This document shows positions 23,626-31,602 of a stretch of DNA of 55,016 nt, in pieces. A program made the translations under genes and the position numbers. The notes under the pieces were generated by a model. It was not told the DNA's origin. It did not search any database and was given only the letters and a program-made list of their open reading frames with translations. How positions within the stretch are numbered: the stretch's first letter is position 1; the number at the start of each line of letters is the position of its first letter. The stretch lies in the NCBI GenBank assembly GCA_000497835.1, contig KI547179.1, positions 2,796 to 57,811 of the forward strand, read 5' to 3'. The DNA comes from a gamma proteobacterium L18 (GTDB lineage Bacteria > Pseudomonadota > Gammaproteobacteria > Pseudomonadales > Pseudomonadaceae).

Positions 23626-23814
23626 TTACTCTTCCTCTTCTTCCTCTTCCATGTCGTAGCCCGCTTCATGCTTCAGGTAGCCAGACCCTCCGCGCGCGGT
23701 GCCCCATGGCTGCTCGATGACTTCCCCGCTGTCCCATTCCTGGTACAGATTTTCCCTGACCACTGCGCTATCCATAGCGGCCATACGTGAACGATCACTG
23801 TTTGAGCGGTCCAT
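23626..23814 (-). CDS. Small acidic-tail protein, 62 aa
   Basis: Starts at 23814 with a near-perfect ribosome binding site (AAAAAGGAGGTGGTT). Sequence begins MDRSNSDRSRMAAMDSAVVR and ends DMEEEEEEE. The seven-Glu tail arises from a GAG/GAA repeat. Highly polar, likely disordered at the end. It lies downstream of thrS beyond a terminator. No family known to me. Confidence 0.72.
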   Translation of the reverse strand: MDRSNSDRSRMAAMDSAVVRENLYQEWDSGEVIEQPWGTARGGSGYLKHEAGYDMEEEEEEE

Positions 23815-23934
23815 AACCACCTCCTTTTTGGTTGAATGGAAAAGCCTAGCGCAGGTGTCAAAAGATGACGGCCATCGTCGGCGCCGCATGTCGGAATGTC
23901 AGACAAATCCGGTTACCCGGGCAAATACCAGGCG

Positions 23935-23966
23935 AAAAAAAACGGCGGGCCGCAAGGCCCGCCGTT
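23935..23966 (-). terminator. Rho-independent terminator of thrS
   Basis: 11-bp stem AACGGCGGGCC / GGCCCGCCGTT with a 4-base loop; on the minus strand it is followed by a run of Us (plus-strand A run 23935-23942). It begins 9 bases beyond the thrS stop. Confidence 0.93.
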
Positions 23967-23974
23967 CACCCGGA

Positions 23975-25900
23975 TCAGGCTTCAGCGTGTTCGCTGAAAT
24001 CCGTTTCCCGACGCAGCTTTTCAGCGAACTCGGCCACCGTCATGGCGCCCAGGTCTTCGCCGGAACGGGCACGCACGGTGACCAGGCCCTGCTCTTTCTC
24101 GCGGTCACCCACCACCAACAGGTACGGGACGCGCTGCAGGGTATTCTCGCGGATCTTGTAGCCGATTTTCTCGTTGCGAAGGTCCGCTTCCACCCGGAAA
24201 CCCATCTTCACCAGCCGCTCGCGGGTAGCCTGAACGTAGTCGTTCTGGGCATCGGTGACGTTGACCAGCACCGCTTGCACCGGCGCAAGCCAGGCAGGGA
24301 ACACCCCGGCGTGGTGCTCGATCAGGATGCCCAGGAAGCGCTCCAGCGAGCCGACGATCGCGCGGTGCAACATCACCGGGCGGCGGCGTTGGGAATGCTC
24401 GTCGACGTATTCGGCGCCCAGGCGATCCGGCATGTGGTAATCCACCTGGATGGTCCCCACTTGCCATTCCCGGCCGATGGCGTCGCGCAGGTGGTACTCG
24501 ATCTTGGGGCTGTAGAACGCGCCCTCCCCCGGCAGCTCTTGCCACTGCACGCCACAATCACGCATGGCGTTGCGCAGCAGGTCTTCGGCCTTGTCCCACA
24601 CCTCGTCACTGCCCAGGCGCTTGCCTGGCTCGGGACGCAGGGCGATTTTCACCGCGATGTCAGTGAAGCCGAAGTCGGCATACACCTTCAACGCCTGCTG
24701 GTGGAAGGCTTTGATCTCGTCGGGGATTTGCTCTTCGGTGCAGAAAATATGCCCGTCATCTTGGGTAAACGCCCGTACCCGCATGATGCCGTGCAGCGCC
24801 CCCGAAGGCTCGTTGCGATGGCAACCGCCGAACTCGCCGTAACGGATCGGCAGTTCGCGGTGGCTGCGCAGGCCGTGCTTGAAGATCTGAATGTGCCCAG
24901 GGCAGTTCATGGGCTTCAAGGCGTATTCGCGGTTCTCGGACTCGGTGACAAACATGTTCTCCTTGTAGTTGTCCCAGTGCCCCGAGCGCTTCCACAGGGT
25001 GCTGTCCACCACCTGGGGCGAACGCACTTCGCGGTAGCCACTGTCGCGGTACACGCGGCGCATGTAGTTCTCCACCGACTGCCACAGCGACCAGCCCTTG
25101 GGGTGCCAGAACACCATGCCCGGCGCCTCTTCCTGCTGGTGGAACAGGTCGAACTGCTTGGCCAGTTTGCGGTGGTCGCGCTTTTCCGCTTCGGCCAGTT
25201 GCTGCAGGTAGTGCTTGAGGTCCTTGTCGTTCAACCAGGCGGTGCCGTAGATACGGCTGAGCATGATGTTGTCCGAGTTGCCGCGCCAGTACGCACCGGC
25301 CACCTTCATCAACTTGAACGCGCCCAGCTTGCCGGTGTTGGGCACATGCGGGCCGCGGCACAAGTCGGTGAACTCGCCCTGGGTGTACAGCGACAGGGGC
25401 TCGTCGCTGGGGATGGAGTCGATGATCTCGGCCTTGTAGCCCTCGCCCTTGTCCAGGAAGAACGCGCGGGCCTCGTCGCGCGGTAGCACGCTGCGGCTGA
25501 CGGGCAGTTGTTCCTTGACGATCCTGGCCATCTCGGCCTCGATCAGCGCCAGGTCATCCACGGTGAAGGGGCGCGGTGCCACGAAGTCGTAGTAGAAACC
25601 GTTGGCGATGACCGGGCCGATGGTGACCTGGGTGCCTGGGTACAGGCGCTGCACGGCCTGGGCCATCAAGTGCGCAGTGGAATGGCGCACCAGCTCCAGG
25701 GCCTCGGTGCTCTTGGTGGTCACAATCTCTACCGTGGCATCCGTGTCCAGCAGGTAGCTGGCGTCCACCAGCGTGCCGTTGACCTTGCCAGCCAACGTGG
25801 CGTTCGCCAGGCCTGTGCCAATAGACAGGGCCAGTTGCTGAACAGTGAGGGGCTGGGGAAATTCCCGGCGACTTCCATCCGGTAAAGAGATTGTAACCAT
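23975..25900 (-). CDS. thrS: Threonyl-tRNA synthetase, probable second copy
   Basis: 641 aa, normal length. Domains in order: TGS (MVTISLPDGSRREF), editing domain with HSTAHLMAQAVQ, class II core with LKPMNCPGHIQIF, ending in the anticodon-binding region. The zinc ligands seem kept: Cys in MNCPGH, His in DDGHIF, His in HRAIVGS. It charges tRNA-Thr with threonine. Housekeeping thrS in Pseudomonas is followed at once by infC-rpmI-rplT; here a terminator and an unrelated gene follow, so this is likely a paralogue. ATGs at 25903 and 25900 are both possible. Confidence 0.93.
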   Translation of the reverse strand: MVTISLPDGSRREFPQPLTVQQLALSIGTGLANATLAGKVNGTLVDASYLLDTDATVEIVTTKSTEALELVRHSTAHLMAQAVQRLYPGTQVTIGPVIANGFYYDFVAPRPFTVDDLALIEAEMARIVKEQLPVSRSVLPRDEARAFFLDKGEGYKAEIIDSIPSDEPLSLYTQGEFTDLCRGPHVPNTGKLGAFKLMKVAGAYWRGNSDNIMLSRIYGTAWLNDKDLKHYLQQLAEAEKRDHRKLAKQFDLFHQQEEAPGMVFWHPKGWSLWQSVENYMRRVYRDSGYREVRSPQVVDSTLWKRSGHWDNYKENMFVTESENREYALKPMNCPGHIQIFKHGLRSHRELPIRYGEFGGCHRNEPSGALHGIMRVRAFTQDDGHIFCTEEQIPDEIKAFHQQALKVYADFGFTDIAVKIALRPEPGKRLGSDEVWDKAEDLLRNAMRDCGVQWQELPGEGAFYSPKIEYHLRDAIGREWQVGTIQVDYHMPDRLGAEYVDEHSQRRRPVMLHRAIVGSLERFLGILIEHHAGVFPAWLAPVQAVLVNVTDAQNDYVQATRERLVKMGFRVEADLRNEKIGYKIRENTLQRVPYLLVVGDREKEQGLVTVRARSGEDLGAMTVAEFAEKLRRETDFSEHAEA

Positions 25901-26211
25901 CATGGTCGAGTACTCGATGTTGAAAAAACTGAAGTGCGTCAAAACACTTGCCAAGGTGCAGCTCGCGATCCGTCGGAGCGAGTGGCGGACCCCGGACCAT
26001 ACCACGCCAACCCACCAATGGATCCACTTGCCAGGCAAGTTTTCATCTTTGCCTTGCCACGCGTCGTGGCCTGCGACACGGGCCAACAACCTTGAACCAA
26101 CGCCGTATTGGCGACCCTGTGGCACTCTGACATAATCCGCGCCCTGATTTGCGGCCTGGCGCCTGAAACGCCCCCTCCCTGCGGCCGCAGACTGCGTAAC
26201 GGACTACGTTG

Positions 26212-27615
26212 ATGAGCTACTTTTCGATCGAATTCGGTCTCTGCTTCATTGTGTTCTTCCTGCTGTACTGGTGCCTGAGCTTCAGCCTGCGCGCCCAGAA
26301 CCTGCTATTGCTCGGCGCCAGCTACGCCATCCTGGACAGCTTCAATCTGAACTTCCTCAACATCCTGCTGGTGTACACCGTGGCCGTGTTCGGCCTGGGC
26401 CAGTTGAGCGCCCGCTACCCTGGGCGATGGTTCACCCATGCGGCCATCATGGTGCTGGTGCTGGGCTGCTTCTACTTCTTCAAGTACCAGGACTTCTTCG
26501 TCGGCTACGCCCAGCAAGGCTTCCAGGCCATGGGCGTGGACGTGGCGTTGCCGCTGATTGAAGTGCTGTTGCCGGTGGGCATGTCGTTCTACATTTTCCA
26601 CTCAGTCAGCTACTTGATGGGCATCAACCGCGGCACGCTCAAGCCTGCCGCGCCCCTGGACCTGGCGCTGTACCTGGCGTTTTTCCCCAGCCTGATCGCC
26701 GGGCCGGTGAACCGCGCCGAGCACTTGCTGCCGCAGATCCTGCCGGCCGCGCCGCGCCAGATACTGGAGCCGCAACGGGCCCTGGGGCTGGTGGCGCTGG
26801 CGGTGGTGAAGCTGTTCCTGTTCAGCACCTGGCTGGCGAACCACTGGGTAGACCCGGTGTTTGATACACCCAGCGGCTTTTCGCCCGAACAGATCCTGCT
26901 GAGCATCTACGGCTACTCGCTGCAGATCTATTTCAACTTCAGCGGTTACACCAACCTGGTCACCGGCATCGCCCTGCTGCTGGGCTTCAGCCTGCCGCGC
27001 AACTTTGACTACCCGTACCTGGCGCGCAACCTCAAGGAGTTCTGGGACCGCTGGCACATCAGCCTGTCGAAGTTCATCCGCGACTACGTGTACATCCCGC
27101 TGGGCGGCAACCGCAAAGGTTTCTGGCGCAGCAACCTGAACCTGTTCGCGGCCATGGTGATCTCGGGCCTGTGGCACGGCGCCAGCCTCAACTTCCTGAT
27201 CTGGGGCGCGCTGCATGGCCTGGGGCTGATCGTGTACAAGCTCTACGGCCGCGCCTTCCCCGGCGAGCGGACCTGGCCGGGCGCCGATTTGCTGGCACGC
27301 CTGCTGACCTTCCACTACGTGGCCTTTGCCTGGATTTTCTTCCGCAGCGCCACCCTGGAAGACACCCAGGACATGCTGGTCGGCCTCACCCACTTGTCTT
27401 TCGACGGCCTGAGCCAAGGCCCATGGGCGGGCATCCTCGCCTGCCTGGCACTGGTGGCGTGCTACCCATGGCTGGTCGCCAGCCTGCGCAAGGGCTTCGC
27501 CGCCAGCCAGCGCATCCCGTGGCTGGTGTACCCGGTACCGTTGGGCCTGTTCATTTCCGTGGTCATCTTTGCATCGCCATCGGGCGTGCCGGGGTTCATC
27601 TATGCCAGTTTCTAA
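26212..27615 (+). CDS. MBOAT-family O-acyltransferase (AlgI/PatA-like)
   Basis: 467 aa with about ten hydrophobic helices. The MBOAT signature FWDRWHISLSKFIRDYVYIP and the catalytic histidine in GLWHGASLNFLIWGALHG are intact. AlgI-like enzymes pass acetyl groups across the inner membrane to a periplasmic transferase. The next two genes encode SGNH proteins that would complete the transfer onto a polymer. Start ATG 26212 is preceded in frame by TTG. No polymer-synthesis genes adjoin, so the target is unknown. Confidence 0.9.
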   Translation: MSYFSIEFGLCFIVFFLLYWCLSFSLRAQNLLLLGASYAILDSFNLNFLNILLVYTVAVFGLGQLSARYPGRWFTHAAIMVLVLGCFYFFKYQDFFVGYAQQGFQAMGVDVALPLIEVLLPVGMSFYIFHSVSYLMGINRGTLKPAAPLDLALYLAFFPSLIAGPVNRAEHLLPQILPAAPRQILEPQRALGLVALAVVKLFLFSTWLANHWVDPVFDTPSGFSPEQILLSIYGYSLQIYFNFSGYTNLVTGIALLLGFSLPRNFDYPYLARNLKEFWDRWHISLSKFIRDYVYIPLGGNRKGFWRSNLNLFAAMVISGLWHGASLNFLIWGALHGLGLIVYKLYGRAFPGERTWPGADLLARLLTFHYVAFAWIFFRSATLEDTQDMLVGLTHLSFDGLSQGPWAGILACLALVACYPWLVASLRKGFAASQRIPWLVYPVPLGLFISVVIFASPSGVPGFIYASF

Positions 27616-28630
27616 GTGGTGGGCCAGCCAGCCCTGGAAGGCCGTGCAAGTGACCCTGGGCCTGGTGGTGGCCGCGTTGATTCTGCTGTGGCTGAACCAG
27701 ACGTCGGTGCGCTTGTACTGCCAGCAGAAGTACCACGCCGATTGCAGCGTACCCGGGCTCAACGACAACGCCGCCTGGACCTTCGGCGCCAACCTGACCC
27801 AGGCCATGGACGATGCCCGCAGCGCGTTCTTCGCCCGCATGGATGGCACGCCCACGCCGGAGCCGGTGGTCATCGAACCGGTGGTAGCACCCGAGCCGCA
27901 GGTGGTGGAAGTGCCTGAGCCGGTGGTGGTGCCCAAGGTGGAAGCGCCGGTCAAGATCACGCCCCTGACCATCGCCAACCTGAGCCCCAATGACGAAGTA
28001 TTCTTCGTCGGTGATTCGCTGATGCAGGGGGTGGCGCCGCACATGGCCAACACCCTGCTCAAGCGCTACAAGATCAACAGCGTCAACCTCAGCAAGCAAA
28101 GCACCGGCCTTGCCTACCCCGGCTTCTTCAACTGGCCGCTGACGGTGCAGCAGACCTTGCAGGCCAACGCCAACATCCGCCTGATCGTGGTATTCCTGGG
28201 GCCTAACGACCCGTGGGACATGCCGGTGGCCAAGGGCAAACCGTTCCTGCGCTTCCACAGCGCGGACTGGGAAGCGTCCTACCGCCAGCGCGTGGAAAGC
28301 ATCTTCGAGCTGGCCAAGGCCCACCATGTGCAGGTGATCTGGGTAGGGCCACCGAACATGCGCAAGGACAAGCTGTCCACTGCCATGGCCTACCTGAGCG
28401 ACCTGTATAAAAGCGAAGCCAGCCACTACGGCCAACTGTTCCTGTCGGCCAACGATGTGCTGGGTTACCACGACGACACCTTCTCGCCGTACATGGAAAG
28501 TGCCGATGGCAAGAAAGTGAAGACCCGTGTCGATGACGGCATCCATTTCACTACCACCGGACAGAAGCTCATCGCCGAACGGGTGATGTCGCTGATCAAT
28601 GTCCAGACCCACGATTTAACGGAGCGTTGA
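27602..28630 (+). CDS. Membrane-anchored SGNH/DUF459 acetyltransferase-like protein
   Basis: 342 aa. One N-terminal transmembrane helix (KAVQVTLGLVVAALILLWLN), a Pro/Val/Glu-rich linker (residues 80-120), then a DUF459-type SGNH domain: VFFVGDSLMQG (block I Ser), VVFLGPNDPWD (block III Asn), and DGIHFTTTGQK (block V Asp-His). The start overlaps the MBOAT gene by 14 bases. Such proteins face the periplasm and could move acetyl groups from the MBOAT channel to a glycan. Confidence 0.87.
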   Translation: MPVSKWWASQPWKAVQVTLGLVVAALILLWLNQTSVRLYCQQKYHADCSVPGLNDNAAWTFGANLTQAMDDARSAFFARMDGTPTPEPVVIEPVVAPEPQVVEVPEPVVVPKVEAPVKITPLTIANLSPNDEVFFVGDSLMQGVAPHMANTLLKRYKINSVNLSKQSTGLAYPGFFNWPLTVQQTLQANANIRLIVVFLGPNDPWDMPVAKGKPFLRFHSADWEASYRQRVESIFELAKAHHVQVIWVGPPNMRKDKLSTAMAYLSDLYKSEASHYGQLFLSANDVLGYHDDTFSPYMESADGKKVKTRVDDGIHFTTTGQKLIAERVMSLINVQTHDLTER

Positions 28631-29845
28631 ATGAAACGACTGCCTGGCCCCATGACGCTGCTGAGCGCCCTGCTGTTGAGCGGCTGCAGCCCGGTCTCGG
28701 CCGTCACTACGCAAACCCCGCCCAGCCCTGCCAAGGTGGTGCGCACGGCCAAGGCGGCCGACGCCGATCCCAACCTGCGGCTGCTGCAGAACAAGTTCAG
28801 GAACGCCCAGCGCTCGGCGGTCACCGTTGTGCAGCTGGGCGACTCGCACACCGCCGCCGACCTGTTGACCGGCGAGCTGCGCACGCGCTTCCAGCAGGAC
28901 TACGGCAACGGCGGCATCGGCTTTATCTCCGGTACTGCGGTGCCGGGCACGCGCTATGACCAGGTGCGCATCACTGCGGCGAAAAGCCAGTGGGCCCTGA
29001 CCTCGGCGCGCAACCAGCACAGCGATCGCTTCCCCCTGGGCGGCTACCTGTCGGTGGCGCAGACGGCCGGCGCCCATGTGCACCTGGAGCCCACCCCGCC
29101 TACGGACATGCGCTATCGCGTCTCCACCCTCTACCAGGCTGCCAGCAACAACACCCTGCAGGCCCGCGACGACTACACCCAGATGGCCCGCCCACTGCCT
29201 GCCACCAACGGTGAGTGGCGCCTGAGCCCCGCCATCGGCAACCTGGCGTTGCCCATGGACCTGACCTTCGCCAGCGGCCAGAACCTGGCGGTGGGTGGCT
29301 GGAACATCCTGGCGCAGAACAACAGCGGCGTGGTGTTCTCCACCTTGGGCATCAACGGTGCGCAGTTCAGCGTGGTGGACAAGTGGCAAGCCGGCTGGCT
29401 CGACACCTTGAAGGCGCTCAAGCCTGACCTGCTAATCATTGCCTACGGCACCAACGAAGCTTTCGATGACGACCTGGACCTGGGCCTGTATGAAAGCCAG
29501 CAGACCCAGCGCATCCAGCAACTGCGCCAAGCCTTGCCGGGTACGGTGCTGTTGATTGTCGGCGCACCGGATTCGATCAAGAACAAGGGCGCCAGTGGCT
29601 GTCAGGCGCGGCAGCCGCGCAGTCTGCATGGGGTAATCGATAGCCAGAAGCGTGTGGCCAGCCAGAACCGTACGCTGTACTGGAGCTGGCAGGCGTTCAT
29701 GGGTGGGGATTGCTCGATCAACAGCTGGCAAGCCCAGGACCTGGCGCGGCCGGATCTTGTGCACTTCACCAAGGAAGGCTACATCAAGGTGGCGGATGGG
29801 CTGTATGACTACCTCGCCTCTCTCATAGCCCCAGCCAAACACTAA
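28631..29845 (+). CDS. SGNH/GDSL-family lipoprotein
   Basis: 404 aa. The lipobox LLLSGC at residue 15-20 marks a lipoprotein. SGNH blocks: VVQLGDSHTAADL, IAYGTNEAFD, and PDLVHFTKEGYIKVAD. The ATG directly follows the previous stop, so the three genes form one operon. A lipid-anchored SGNH protein may act as a second transferase or as an esterase trimming the same polymer. Confidence 0.87.
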   Translation: MKRLPGPMTLLSALLLSGCSPVSAVTTQTPPSPAKVVRTAKAADADPNLRLLQNKFRNAQRSAVTVVQLGDSHTAADLLTGELRTRFQQDYGNGGIGFISGTAVPGTRYDQVRITAAKSQWALTSARNQHSDRFPLGGYLSVAQTAGAHVHLEPTPPTDMRYRVSTLYQAASNNTLQARDDYTQMARPLPATNGEWRLSPAIGNLALPMDLTFASGQNLAVGGWNILAQNNSGVVFSTLGINGAQFSVVDKWQAGWLDTLKALKPDLLIIAYGTNEAFDDDLDLGLYESQQTQRIQQLRQALPGTVLLIVGAPDSIKNKGASGCQARQPRSLHGVIDSQKRVASQNRTLYWSWQAFMGGDCSINSWQAQDLARPDLVHFTKEGYIKVADGLYDYLASLIAPAKH

Positions 29846-29850
29846 TCTCC

Positions 29851-29942
29851 TGTAGCAGCGGCCGCCAGGCCGCGTCGCTGACACCACGCCCTGCCAGAAT
29901 GACCGCGTCCAGCCCGGACGCGGCCTGACGGCCGCTGCTACA
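29851..29942. repeat. REP inverted pair, family A
   Basis: TGTAGCAGCGGCCGCCAGGC plus CGCGTC and its inverted partner GACGCGGCCTGACGGCCGCT plus GCTACA, about 40 bases apart. Other pairs of this family: 40934-41022 and 54311-54380. The remainder of 29846-30159 contains only the operator and promoter of the next unit. Confidence 0.92.
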
Positions 29943-30102
29943 GTGCGGCGGGGGCTGCTCCGGCAATTCTCCACCCATCTGCTCCTTATCCCCCTCCCCC
30001 CTTCTGCGCTATCATCCTTGGAATGTCATCTTCTGGCATACCGAATACCTTTTGTCGTCTGCCCATCCCTGCACCTTGCACAAAGGGGCTTGCACGAACA
30101 AT

Positions 30103-30120
30103 ATTATGGTATACCATAAT
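30103..30120. promoter_or_regulatory. GntR-type operator 1
   Basis: ATTATGGTATACCATAAT is a perfect 18-bp palindrome, 39 bp before the DUF1185 gene. TTGCAC at 30090-30095 could be the -35, which would put the operator over the -10, so binding should repress. Related sites at 35429, 36766, 42511 and 43117. Confidence 0.85.
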
Positions 30121-30159
30121 ACAACAACACCAAATCCCATCCCTAAAATGGAGCAGGCC

Positions 30160-30750
30160 ATGAGTTTCGAAATCCGCAAGATCGTCAGCTACACCGAGGA
30201 AACCCTCATCGAAGGCGGCAAGGCCACTGATAAACCCGTGACCATGGTCGGCCTGGCCGTGGTGATCAAGAACCCATGGGTGGGCAACGGTTTTGTCGAA
30301 GACCTCAAGCCCGTGATCAAGGCCAACTGCTCCGAACTGGGCGCGCTGATGGTGGAACGCCTGACCGCCGCCATCGGCGGTGCCGACAAGATCGAAGCCT
30401 ATGGCAAGGCCGCCGTGGTAGGCGCCGACGGCGAAATCGAACACGCCTCGGCCGTTATCCACACCCTGCGCTTCGGCAACCACTACCGCGAAGCCGTGAA
30501 GGCCAAGAGCTACCTGAGCTTCACCAACAAGCGCGGCGGCCCGGGCACCTCGATCCAGATCCCGATGATGCACAAGGATGACGAAGGCCTGCGCTCGCAC
30601 TACATCACCCTGGAAATGAAGATCGAAGACGCGCCGCGTGCCGACGAGATCGTGGTGGTACTGGGCGCTGCCAACGGCGGCCGCCTGCACCCGCGCATCG
30701 GCAACCGCTACATCGACCTTGAAGAACTGGCCGCAGAAAAAAACAACTAA
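30160..30750 (+). CDS. DUF1185 (amino acid synthesis family) protein
   Basis: 196 aa, the normal family length. Typical segments: VGLAVVIKNPWVGNGFVEDL, ADKIEAYGKAAVVGADGEIE, and a C-terminal VLGAANGGRLHPRIGNRYID. Structures in this family show a chorismate-mutase-like trimeric fold; the reaction is unknown. ATG 30160 has GGAG six bases upstream; ATG 30148 is an alternative. First gene of an operon behind operator 1, followed by a hydrolase, an aldehyde dehydrogenase and a flavin reductase. Confidence 0.85.
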   Translation: MSFEIRKIVSYTEETLIEGGKATDKPVTMVGLAVVIKNPWVGNGFVEDLKPVIKANCSELGALMVERLTAAIGGADKIEAYGKAAVVGADGEIEHASAVIHTLRFGNHYREAVKAKSYLSFTNKRGGPGTSIQIPMMHKDDEGLRSHYITLEMKIEDAPRADEIVVVLGAANGGRLHPRIGNRYIDLEELAAEKNN

Positions 30751-30768
30751 GGCTTGCAGGAGCGTTCC

Positions 30769-31602
30769 ATGATTCGGCCTACCGCTGAACTCACCCCGGC
30801 CGGCACCAGTTACCTGGCGACCGGCCAAGGCCACCCCGTGATCCTGATCCATGGCGTGGGCCTGAACAAAGAAATGTGGGGCGGCCAGATTGTCGGCCTG
30901 GCCCCGCATTACAGCGTCATTGCCTACGACATGCTGGGCCACGGCGCCAGCCCGCGCCCGGCACAGGGCACGCCGCTGGGCGGCTATGCCGACCAATTGC
31001 TGGAACTGCTCGACCACCTGCAGATCCCCCAGGCCATCATCATCGGTTTCTCGATGGGCGGCTTGGTGGCACGCGCCTTTGCCTTGCACCACCCCACGCG
31101 GCTGTCGGGGCTGGTGGTGCTCAACAGTGTGTTCAACCGCAGCGCCGAACAGCGCGCCGGGGTGATCGCCCGCACCGCCCAGGCCGCCGAACACGGCCCG
31201 GACGCCAACGCCGAAGCCGCCCTGTCGCGCTGGTTCAGCCGCGAATACCAGGCCGCCAACCCCGCGCAGATCGCCGCCATCCGCCAGACCCTGGCCAGCA
31301 ATGACCCCCAGGGTTACCTGACCACCTATGAATTGTTCGCCACCCAGGACATGTACCGCGCCGACGACCTGGGCAGCATCCATGTGCCCGCGCTGATCGC
31401 CACCGGCGAGCTGGACCCCGGCTCCACGCCGTTGATGGCCCAGCAACTGGCCGAACGCATTCCCGGCGCGCAAGTTGCAGTGCTTGAGGAACAACGGCAT
31501 ATGATGCCGGTGGAGTCGCCGCGCCTGGTCAACCAGATGCTGCTGGACTTCCTGGCCCACGCGCTTACCACCCAGAATCACGCCAAGGGGATCGTTGCAT
31601 GA
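30769..31602 (+). CDS. Alpha/beta hydrolase, RutD-like
   Basis: 277 aa. Oxyanion segment LIHGVGLNKEMWGGQ, nucleophile elbow GFSMGGLVA, acid in TGELDPGSTPL, and His in EEQRHMMPVESP complete a serine hydrolase triad. Size and pattern are like RutD or 3-oxoadipate enol-lactonase. In context it may cleave an enamine, ester or carbamoyl product of the ring-opening step. CAGGAG precedes the ATG at 30769; its stop overlaps the next ATG by four bases. Confidence 0.85.
   Translation: MIRPTAELTPAGTSYLATGQGHPVILIHGVGLNKEMWGGQIVGLAPHYSVIAYDMLGHGASPRPAQGTPLGGYADQLLELLDHLQIPQAIIIGFSMGGLVARAFALHHPTRLSGLVVLNSVFNRSAEQRAGVIARTAQAAEHGPDANAEAALSRWFSREYQAANPAQIAAIRQTLASNDPQGYLTTYELFATQDMYRADDLGSIHVPALIATGELDPGSTPLMAQQLAERIPGAQVAVLEEQRHMMPVESPRLVNQMLLDFLAHALTTQNHAKGIVA

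Noticed and set aside
25904..26205. T-box or other riboswitch before thrS
   Set aside because: No terminator/antiterminator pair or specifier-like structure could be recognised, and T-boxes are not expected in Pseudomonas.
26602..28062. 486-codon open frame on the minus strand
   Set aside because: Antisense to the MBOAT and DUF459 genes, which have complete domain signatures.
23975..29845. Antibiotic self-resistance cluster around the second ThrRS
   Set aside because: No biosynthetic genes are present nearby; a duplicate ThrRS alone does not support that reading.
29986..31581. 531-codon open frame on the minus strand
   Set aside because: Antisense to DUF1185 and the hydrolase; composition dominated by Gly, Val, His and Gln.
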